Shown: piece after piece, positions 1-5,049 of the stretch
How positions within the stretch are numbered: position 1 is the first letter of the stretch
Layout: each line of letters begins with the position of its first letter
Assembly (NCBI GenBank): GCA_945871045.1
Contig: CAMBUC010000076.1
Location: forward strand, 1-8,736
Source: an uncultured bacterium
GTDB taxonomy: Bacteria; Bacillota; Clostridia; Lachnospirales; Lachnospiraceae
Length of the DNA: 8,736 bases
Reading direction: 5' to 3'
Position numbers and translations under genes: made by a program
The notes under the pieces: model-generated
What the model was told of the DNA's origin: nothing
Database searches by the model: none
The model's input: only the letters and a program-made list of their open reading frames with translations

Positions 1-432
1 GGGATTCCTTTGGATGAAGTCCTTCGCAATGTAAAAGCCGGTATCGAGGAAGAGGGTATGGTTTCCAGAGTCGTAAAGATCCTGGATACTTCCGATGTAT
101 GTTTTATGGCTCTGGAGGCAGCCAAATTGTCCGGTTCAGGTATCGGTATCGGTATTCAGTCCAAGGGTACGACGGTGATCCATCAGAAGGATCTGTATCC
201 CCTTTCCAATCTGGAACTGTTTCCTCAGGCGCCTTTGATGGATCTGGATACCTATCGTAAGATCGGAAAAAATGCTGCCAAATACGTGAAAGGTGAGCAG
301 GTAGTGCCTGTTCCCTGTACCAATGATCCGATGTCCAGACCGAAATATCAGGTAAAGGCAGCGCTTATGCATATTGCTGAGACGGAACAGTTGGATCCGC
401 AGCTTGGCAGTGTTGAATGGGAGGGAAAATAA
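1..432 (+). CDS. pduD: Diol/glycerol dehydratase medium (beta) subunit, 5'-partial
   Basis: This is the C-terminal 143 residues of the medium subunit of adenosylcobalamin-dependent diol/glycerol dehydratase, which converts 1,2-propanediol to propionaldehyde or glycerol to 3-hydroxypropionaldehyde. The frame is open from base 1, so the start lies upstream; the TTG at base 10 is an internal leucine. Recognisable family blocks are AGIEEEG, LSGSGIGIGIQSKGTTVIHQ, PLSNLELFPQAPL, RKIGKNAA and MSRPKYQVKAAL. Compared with enteric PduD (about 224 residues, recalled), roughly the first 80 residues are missing, including any N-terminal targeting peptide. The subunit helps the large subunit (outside the window) bind cobalamin. 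The stop codon directly abuts the ATG of pduE. Whether the enzyme prefers diol or glycerol cannot be told without the large subunit. Confidence 0.95.
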   Translation, partial: GIPLDEVLRNVKAGIEEEGMVSRVVKILDTSDVCFMALEAAKLSGSGIGIGIQSKGTTVIHQKDLYPLSNLELFPQAPLMDLDTYRKIGKNAAKYVKGEQVVPVPCTNDPMSRPKYQVKAALMHIAETEQLDPQLGSVEWEGK

Positions 433-825
433 ATGCAGTACCCGTTAGGCGAATACGAAAAAGACAGAATTGCATCTAAGACCGGTAAGAAATTAACGGA
501 TATCACGCTGGAAGAAGTGATGAAAGATCATGTTTCCTCCGATGATATCAAGATCTCCAAAGAAATGCTCAAAGCGCAGGGTCAGGTGGCAAAAGAAGCC
601 GGCAATGATCCGATGGAAAAGAATTTTGAACGCGCGGCAGAACTGGTAGATGTACCGGATGATGTGATCCTGAAAATGTATGATAAACTTCGTCCAAACC
701 GTTCCACAAAACTGGAACTGGTGATGATGGCACAGGAACTTCTGGAAAAATATAATGCCAGAAACTGTGCGAAGTTAGTGATGGAAGCGGCTGAAGTATA
801 CGAGAAGAGAGGAATCTTACGTTGA
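433..825 (+). CDS. pduE: Diol/glycerol dehydratase small (gamma) subunit
   Basis: This 130-residue protein is the small subunit of the B12-dependent dehydratase and completes the alpha-beta-gamma heterotrimer. Diagnostic blocks are YPLGEY near the N-terminus, GKKLTDITLEEV at residues 18-29, NFERAAEL, VPDD, LRPNRSTKLEL and a C-terminal EAAEVYEKR. The ATG follows the pduD stop without a gap, and GGGAGGG (419-425) gives a ribosome site 7 bases upstream. The protein begins almost at the conserved core. Enteric PduE carries about 40 extra N-terminal residues linked to microcompartment targeting, so this one resembles the shorter DhaB3/GldE glycerol dehydratase form. The KLTDITLE block is also close to that form. 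It overlaps the reactivase gene by 4 bases. Confidence 0.95.
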   Translation: MQYPLGEYEKDRIASKTGKKLTDITLEEVMKDHVSSDDIKISKEMLKAQGQVAKEAGNDPMEKNFERAAELVDVPDDVILKMYDKLRPNRSTKLELVMMAQELLEKYNARNCAKLVMEAAEVYEKRGILR

Positions 826-2642
826 GTGATATCATCGCTGGAGTAGATATTGGAAATTCCACAACAGAAGTCTGTGTCGGAGAATTCGGCAGTGACGGCA
901 AACTGAATTTCCTGACCAGTGCATCCTGCCGTACCACCGGAACCAAGGGAACACTTCCGAATGTTCACGGTGTAAAGACGGCTTTGAAAAAAGCCATGAG
1001 CAGGATCGGCAAAGATACAAACGAGATCTCTTTGATCCGTCTGAATGAGGCGGCGCCTGTCATTGGAGATACGGCGATGGAGACACTGACAGAGACCATC
1101 ATTACGGATTCTTCCATGATCGGACACAATCCTTCCACACCGGCAGGTGTCGGACAGGCAGTGGGGGAGATCATTTCCATAGAGCATCTGGAACGCGGCG
1201 TTTCGGGGACTCCTTATATCGTTGCGGCTTCAGATGTGTATGCCTATGAACAGGTGGCAGCCCGTGTGAATGCACAGAGTGACCGGCTGAATATTGTCGG
1301 TATCATTCTTCAGGCAGACGAGGCGGTGCTTGTAGAAAACAGATTAAAAAAACAGATCCCCATCATCGATGAGGTGGCACGGATAGACAAACTGCCGGAT
1401 GGCGTTCTGGCGGCTGTGGAGGTTGCATTCCCCGGTCAGACGGTTCGTATGCTCTCCAATCCCTATGGCATCGCGACTTTATTAAAGTTAAATGCAGAAG
1501 AGACTCGTGTGATCACACCCATTGCAAAGAGCCTGATCGGCAAGCGCAGCGCTGTCGTATTAAAGACTCCCGGCGGCAATGTCCGGGAAAATGTACTGCC
1601 GGCCGGAGAGATCTATGTACAGGCAGATCATCCCTTCTCCATCAATCTGGATGAAGGTGCAGAAAAGATCATGCAGAAACTATCCGAAGCCGATACGATC
1701 ACAGATATTACCGGTCAGCCGGATACCAATGTGGGCCATATGTTTTCAAGGATCCGCCACGGCATGAACGAGGTGGACCAGTCACAGGATGCGGATATCC
1801 GTATTACGGATATTCTTGCAGTAGATACACTGGCACCTGTGCAGATTTCCGGTGCATTGGCCGGTGAGACCTGTCTGGAAAAGGCGGTGGGGATCGCTGC
1901 CATGGTAAAAACCCAGAAACTTCCTATGCAGGAGATCGCTGAGAGGCTGCAGAGAGAATTGGGCACGAAGGTCGAAGTGGCCGGCGTGGAGGCTGTTATG
2001 GCCAGTCTGGGCGCGATCACGACTCCGGGCACGAAGTTGCCGCTGGCGATATTGGATATGGGCGGCGGATCTACCGATGCAGCTGTGATCTCAGAGGATG
2101 GTCAGGTGGTCATGACCCATCAGGCCGGTGCAGGTGAACTGGTTTCGATGCTGATCGAGACAGAACTGGGACTAGGGGATCGCCATATGGCAGAGCAGAT
2201 CAAAAAATATCCTCTGGCAAAGGTGGAGAGCCTTTTCCATATGCGTATGGAGAATGGACAGATGACCTTTGTGAACGATTCCATTGATCCCAGATTTTAC
2301 GGCCGGGTCGTACTTTTGACAGAAAACGGTCTGATCCGGATGGAGCAGGACATTCCCATGGAAAAGATCCTTCAGGTGCGCCGTGAAGCCAAGAGAAAAG
2401 TATTTGTGACCAATGCATTCCGGGCGCTGAGAAAGGTGGCACCGGGACATGATTTAAAAAATATATCCAACGTCGTACTGGTGGGAGGTTCCGCGCAGGA
2501 TTTTGAGATTCCTGAAATGCTGATGGAAGAATTTGCCGATTACCGCATTGTCTGCGGAAGAGGCAATATTCGCGGGATCGAGGGCCCGCGGAATGCGGTA
2601 GCCACCGGACTGGTATTGTCGTATTTAGGAGAAAAACAATGA
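822..2642 (+). CDS. pduG: Diol/glycerol dehydratase reactivase, large subunit
   Basis: This 606-residue protein is the large, ATP-hydrolysing subunit of the dehydratase-reactivating factor (PduG/DdrA/DhaF/GdrA). In this family it works as a molecular chaperone that releases inactivated cobalamin from the dehydratase so that fresh adenosylcobalamin can bind. It has the actin/Hsp70-type ATPase fold: a phosphate-1 motif AGVDIGNSTTEV at residues 6-17, phosphate-2 LDMGGGSTD at 411-419 and an adenosine motif VVLVGGS at 551-557. Other family blocks are SLIRLNEAAPVIGD, GHNPSTP, SNPYGIAT, KKYPLAKVESLFH, VFVTNAFRALR and GRGNIRGIEGPRNAVATGL. The length is close to enteric PduG (about 610). Translation starts at TTG 822, inside the pduE stop (TTGA overlap), with AGAGG at 808-812 as ribosome site. 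The 3' end overlaps pduH by ATGA. Confidence 0.96.
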   Translation: MSDIIAGVDIGNSTTEVCVGEFGSDGKLNFLTSASCRTTGTKGTLPNVHGVKTALKKAMSRIGKDTNEISLIRLNEAAPVIGDTAMETLTETIITDSSMIGHNPSTPAGVGQAVGEIISIEHLERGVSGTPYIVAASDVYAYEQVAARVNAQSDRLNIVGIILQADEAVLVENRLKKQIPIIDEVARIDKLPDGVLAAVEVAFPGQTVRMLSNPYGIATLLKLNAEETRVITPIAKSLIGKRSAVVLKTPGGNVRENVLPAGEIYVQADHPFSINLDEGAEKIMQKLSEADTITDITGQPDTNVGHMFSRIRHGMNEVDQSQDADIRITDILAVDTLAPVQISGALAGETCLEKAVGIAAMVKTQKLPMQEIAERLQRELGTKVEVAGVEAVMASLGAITTPGTKLPLAILDMGGGSTDAAVISEDGQVVMTHQAGAGELVSMLIETELGLGDRHMAEQIKKYPLAKVESLFHMRMENGQMTFVNDSIDPRFYGRVVLLTENGLIRMEQDIPMEKILQVRREAKRKVFVTNAFRALRKVAPGHDLKNISNVVLVGGSAQDFEIPEMLMEEFADYRIVCGRGNIRGIEGPRNAVATGLVLSYLGEKQ

Positions 2643-2968
2643 TCATTAAGAAACCCGCTATCTTTATCTATACCTATCATCCCGATGGGGCGATCCTGCG
2701 GGAGATTTGTGCCGGCATAGAAGAAGAAGGCGTTTTCTATGAGATTAGCGAGCAGACGGTCAGCGATGTGGACGAACTGTCCTGGCTGGCGGCAAACGAT
2801 TCGATGCTGGGCTCCGGTGTCGGTGTCAGTGGACAAAGGGCGGCACTACAGATGCGCGGTATAGAAAAAGGACACAATCTGGAAGCATACGTCAGGCCCA
2901 CAAAGGCTGAATGCCGTAAACTGGGGGCAAACAGTGCCCGTGCCATAAAAAAACAACCGTTTAAATGA
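2639..2968 (+). CDS. pduH: Diol/glycerol dehydratase reactivase, small subunit
   Basis: This 109-residue protein is the small subunit of the reactivating factor (PduH/DdrB/GdrB). In the family it is structurally related to the dehydratase medium subunit and is thought to displace it transiently, opening the enzyme so that damaged cobalamin can leave. The kinship is visible here: GAILREICAGIEEEG and the glycine-rich LGSGVGVSGQRAALQ parallel VLRNVKAGIEEEG and SGSGIGIGIQSKG in the pduD product. A middle block, LSWLAANDSMLGSGVGVS, is typical of the family, and RKLGANSARAIK lies near the C-terminus. The start is ATG 2639, overlapping the pduG stop by 4 bases, with TAGGAG seven bases upstream. The length is near the family norm (about 110-125). 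Confidence 0.93.
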   Translation: MIIKKPAIFIYTYHPDGAILREICAGIEEEGVFYEISEQTVSDVDELSWLAANDSMLGSGVGVSGQRAALQMRGIEKGHNLEAYVRPTKAECRKLGANSARAIKKQPFK

Positions 2969-3006
2969 ATCTTTTACCCATATTACCGTATAAAGGGGAA
3001 ACGAAC

Positions 3007-3567
3007 ATGAGTATATATACCAAAAAAGGGGATAGCGGGAAAACTACCCTGATGAATGGTGGCAGTATTTCGAAATCCGATGACCGGATCGAGTTGCTGG
3101 GAACAATCGATGAACTAAACAGTGCCATTGGTCTGGCGAAGGTTTTGACAGAAGAGGCAGAGAAAGAAAAGTTGTCTCTGATACAAAGAGAATTGATGCA
3201 GATCATGGCAGGGATCGCTGATCCGAGAAACCGGGCTTACCGCGTGAATGAAGATCAGATAAAGTCATTGGAAAGTCAGATCGATCACATGGAGTCTTCT
3301 TTCCAGAGAGCCAAAGAATTTGTGCTTTACGGAGGCTGTGAACTGTCGGCCAGACTGGATATGGCCAGAGCCATAGCAAGACGGGCAGAACGTCGGTTTC
3401 AAAAAGTTTCGCAGTTTTATGGTGTAGATCCAAAAGCATTGCAGTATGTGAACCGATTGTCAGATTATCTGTATGTAATGGCACGATATGCGGATCATCG
3501 TGCTTCTGCTGACCCGGAAGAAGGGTTGCGGCAGGATGTCATTCGAAGTATCATGAACAACATGTAA
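3007..3567 (+). CDS. pduO: PduO-type ATP:cob(I)alamin adenosyltransferase
   Basis: This 186-residue enzyme transfers the adenosyl group of ATP to cob(I)alamin, making the adenosylcobalamin that the dehydratase needs. Family motifs are the ATP loop YTKKGDSGKTTL (residues 4-15), DELNSAIG (35-42), the arginine-rich helix ARAIARRAERR (120-130) and NRLSDYLYVMAR (149-160). Only the adenosyltransferase domain is present; enteric PduO (about 336 residues) has an extra C-terminal haem-binding domain that is absent here. The start at 3007 is chosen because AAGGGG lies 8 bases upstream and the motif-bearing protein begins MSIYTKKGD, as relatives do. An upstream ATG at 2965 overlaps the pduH stop but has no ribosome site and would add 14 unrelated residues. 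As last gene of the operon it lies next to the reactivase, so removal of dead cofactor and its resynthesis are co-expressed. No cobalamin reductase (PduS type) is in the window. Confidence 0.93.
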   Translation: MSIYTKKGDSGKTTLMNGGSISKSDDRIELLGTIDELNSAIGLAKVLTEEAEKEKLSLIQRELMQIMAGIADPRNRAYRVNEDQIKSLESQIDHMESSFQRAKEFVLYGGCELSARLDMARAIARRAERRFQKVSQFYGVDPKALQYVNRLSDYLYVMARYADHRASADPEEGLRQDVIRSIMNNM

Positions 3568-3597
3568 ATTCAAAGGAACGGTTCCGGTGAATGGTAA

Positions 3598-3640
3598 AAA
3601 AAGAGTTAGGGTTGCATTTCAAATGCCCCTAACTCTTTTT
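3598..3640. terminator. Bidirectional intrinsic terminator between convergent genes
   Basis: A perfect 14-bp stem pairs 3598-3611 (AAAAAGAGTTAGGG) with 3627-3640. A 2-base TT bulge follows, then a further 4-bp GCAT/ATGC helix closing a 5-base loop. Read on the + strand it ends in TTTTT about 30 bases after the pduO stop. Read on the - strand it ends in seven T, starting about 12 bases after the LRR gene stop. It therefore serves both convergent transcripts and insulates the pdu operon from the surface-protein genes. Confidence 0.93.
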
Positions 3641-3651
3641 GCGTTCATTTA

Positions 3652-4902
3652 TTAAATAGAATGAATATGATCCGCAGGAAGTGAAAGACCGGTGACCCAG
3701 TTATCGAAATATCCTGCGGGAGAGGACGGACGATAATAAATACTTAAGTTGGTCATCGGCACTCCGGCAAAGGAATCGGTAGCAATGCTGGTAATGCCGG
3801 TTCCGGGAACAGTAAGGATCGCTAAACGGATACAGTTGTAAAATGCCATATTTCCAATCTTTGTTACGCTGATGGGTATCGTGATATTGCTGATGGCGTA
3901 ACAGTTATAAAAACATCTGTCAGGAATAGCGGTCAAAGTGGAAGAAAAACTGACAGAACTTAATTTTTCGCAGTTCATAAAGCATCCGCTGCCAAGCGTG
4001 GTTAACTTGTTTCCCAAAGAAACAGTTCCTAACTGTTTGCAATCCTTAAAACATTCGGTTCCGATCGTAAGGAGATTTTTGCAGCCATTAAAGCCTAGCA
4101 GCAAATCGCAATTCTCGAAGGCATGATCACCGATGGAGAGCAAGGAATCGGGAGCAAAAAATGTGAGCAGTTTGTCGCAATCATAAAAAGCATAATTACC
4201 AATGGTCTTTAAATCCGTGGAGATGACAAACATCGTCAATGCATCACAGTTATAAAACGCATAGTCGCCGATAGAGTCAATACCGGAGAACTCGGGGATC
4301 GTTTCAAGAACATTACAATCATAAAACGCATAGGCACCCAGAGCATTGATCGTACCTTCGGTCTTGATCTCGCGAAGCATTTTGCATCCATAGAATGTAT
4401 CATTACCGATCCTTGTAACCTGTGACGGAAGGGTAATGCTTACCAGTCCATCGCACCCTTTGAAAAGCCCATCTGCCAGCTCTGTGACGGGATATCCCTC
4501 AATGGTTTCGGGCATTGTAAGATTTTCTTCCGAGATGCGCAGCAGTTTGTTAATGGTTACTTTTCCGTATTTGATCTGATATTCGTAAGACTTTGCATAG
4601 TCAACAGATACGGTGACTTTACATTTTTTGGTCGTTTTGCCAACAGTTGCTGAGATCACGGCATTGCCCGGAGCCTTAGCGGTTACTTTTCCTTTCTGGG
4701 TTACCGTTGCGACTGATTTTTTATTGCTTTTCCAGATGATCTTTTTCTTTGTACCGGTCAGTTTCAGCGTGGCACTTTTGCCTTCCACCAGTGACAGGGA
4801 TGTCTTGTTCAGTTTTATAGCAGCCTGAGCATTTGTGGTGTGTGCAAACAACAAACATACTGTAAGCACAAAGAAAAACACCGCAGTACGTATTTTTTTC
4901 AT
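3652..4902 (-). CDS. Secreted Ig-like domain plus BspA-type leucine-rich repeat protein
   Basis: This 416-residue exported protein starts with a signal peptide (MKK, hydrophobic core at about residues 8-21, likely cleavage near TNAQAA at 23-28). One bacterial Ig-like (Big_2) domain follows at about 29-100, with the signatures IKLNKTSLSL, IIWKSN, GKVTAKAPG and CKVTV. A short linker leads to eleven BspA/TpLRR-type leucine-rich repeats (139-393) with the pattern IG..AFY.C..L. The C-terminal tail of about 23 residues has no LPXTG motif or membrane anchor. Proteins of this class are usually surface or secreted binding proteins (adhesion, matrix or protein binding); the ligand cannot be read here. 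The start at 4902 rests on a perfect AAAGGAGG six bases upstream; an in-frame ATG at 4923 lies upstream of that site. It diverges from the S8 protease gene and shares its promoter region. Confidence 0.9.
   Translation of the reverse strand: MKKIRTAVFFFVLTVCLLFAHTTNAQAAIKLNKTSLSLVEGKSATLKLTGTKKKIIWKSNKKSVATVTQKGKVTAKAPGNAVISATVGKTTKKCKVTVSVDYAKSYEYQIKYGKVTINKLLRISEENLTMPETIEGYPVTELADGLFKGCDGLVSITLPSQVTRIGNDTFYGCKMLREIKTEGTINALGAYAFYDCNVLETIPEFSGIDSIGDYAFYNCDALTMFVISTDLKTIGNYAFYDCDKLLTFFAPDSLLSIGDHAFENCDLLLGFNGCKNLLTIGTECFKDCKQLGTVSLGNKLTTLGSGCFMNCEKLSSVSFSSTLTAIPDRCFYNCYAISNITIPISVTKIGNMAFYNCIRLAILTVPGTGITSIATDSFAGVPMTNLSIYYRPSSPAGYFDNWVTGLSLPADHIHSI
3724..4488 (-). repeat. Eleven tandem BspA-type leucine-rich repeats within the protein
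   Basis: Reading the protein from residue 139 to about 393 gives eleven consecutive units. Nine of the first ten are exactly 23 residues, the tenth is 24, and the last is degenerate. Typical units begin IDSIGDYAFYNCDALT, LKTIGNYAFYDCDKLL and VTKIGNMAFYNCIRLA. The F.(N/D/G)C motif is kept in ten of the eleven units. The eleventh (ITSIATDSFAGVPM) has lost the cysteine, as expected of a capping repeat. The central units, with their YAFY(N/D)CD core, are the most alike, suggesting recent duplication within the array. Confidence 0.88.
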
Positions 4903-4908
4903 GAAAAA

Positions 4909-4916
4909 CCTCCTTT
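4909..4916 (-). promoter_or_regulatory. Strong ribosome binding site of the LRR gene
   Basis: On the - strand this reads AAAGGAGG, a full match to the anti-Shine-Dalgarno core, six bases before the ATG at 4902. It fixes that start and excludes the in-frame ATG at 4923, which would make this site coding. Confidence 0.88.
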
Positions 4917-4963
4917 GTTGCATTACCTTGTACCGAAATACTACAAGACGAATAGTTACAAAT

Positions 4964-4972
4964 ATTATAACA
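4964..4972 (-). promoter_or_regulatory. Extended -10 promoter for the LRR gene
   Basis: On the - strand the bases read TGTTATAAT, a perfect extended -10 (TGn plus TATAAT). No good -35 hexamer sits 16-18 bases upstream, which is typical of extended -10 promoters. The predicted RNA start is near 4957, giving a leader of about 55 bases before the LRR start codon. Confidence 0.65.
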
Positions 4973-4988
4973 CAAGTTGAAGGGAGTG

Positions 4989-4997
4989 TGCTATAAT
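4989..4997 (+). promoter_or_regulatory. Extended -10 promoter for the S8 protease operon
   Basis: TGCTATAAT is a perfect extended -10 element. TTGAAG at 4977-4982 is only 9 bases from the hexamer, too close to be its -35. The predicted start of RNA is around 5004, with a leader of about 46 bases before the ATG at 5050. The upstream side of this promoter overlaps the upstream side of the opposing promoter at 4964-4972. Confidence 0.68.
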
Positions 4998-5015
4998 ATT
5001 GTCAACTTGTAGTTG

Positions 5016-5027
5016 AAATGATCATTT
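5016..5027. promoter_or_regulatory. 12-bp perfect palindrome in the protease leader
   Basis: AAATGATCATTT is a perfect palindrome about 12-23 bases after the predicted RNA start of the protease operon and ends 22 bases before its ATG. It has the size of a dimeric repressor site. Without a loop it is a poor RNA hairpin. It could also be chance, as AT-rich palindromes of this length are not rare. Confidence 0.3.
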
Positions 5028-5049
5028 TTGAAAATGAAAGGAAGAAAGC

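Larger units (their letters stand above)
4941..5012. promoter_or_regulatory. Three copies of an 11-bp motif, putative operator
   Basis: The bases 5002-5012 read TCAACTTGTAG, the reverse complement of CTACAAGTTGA. The same motif in direct orientation occurs at 4970-4980 (ACACAAGTTGA, 9 of 11, including nine consecutive matches) and at 4941-4951 (CTACAAGACGA, 9 of 11). The centres are 29 and 32 bp apart, near three helical turns, so the sites would face the same side of DNA. They bracket both -10 elements and both predicted RNA starts. A shared regulator binding here is an inference. Confidence 0.4.

Noticed and set aside
139..158. Short GGTATC tandem repeat
   Set aside because: It is codon repetition for the conserved GIGIGI segment of the dehydratase medium subunit, not an independent DNA repeat.
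582..1187. Open frame of 201 codons on the - strand opposite pduE and pduG
   Set aside because: It is antisense to two clear conserved genes, its composition is rich in Cys/Arg/Ser with no domain pattern, and it has no ribosome site. It is a shadow frame.
2200..2646. Open frame of 148 codons on the - strand opposite the end of pduG
   Set aside because: It is antisense to the conserved ATPase motifs of pduG, with proline/arginine-rich low-meaning sequence; a shadow.
2965..3006. Upstream ATG for the adenosyltransferase, overlapping the pduH stop
   Set aside because: There is no Shine-Dalgarno sequence before it, it adds 14 residues not seen in the family, and the ATG at 3007 has AAGGGG at good spacing. 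Coupled initiation here cannot be fully excluded.
3575..3585. GGAAC-G-GTTCC inverted repeat after pduO
   Set aside because: The 1-base centre cannot form a hairpin loop, and the strong terminator 12 bases later explains the 3' end.
4903..4923. Upstream in-frame ATG for the LRR gene
   Set aside because: It would turn the perfect AAAGGAGG ribosome site into coding sequence and place MQQRRFF before a normal signal peptide start.
4952..4981. Two GTT-centred 9-mers 12 bp apart resembling a LytTR-type direct repeat
   Set aside because: The spacing fits but the flanking bases match the LytTR consensus poorly in both copies.
4977..4982. TTGAAG as a -35 box for the protease promoter
   Set aside because: It lies 9 bp from the -10, far short of the 16-18 bp required; the extended -10 explains the promoter better.
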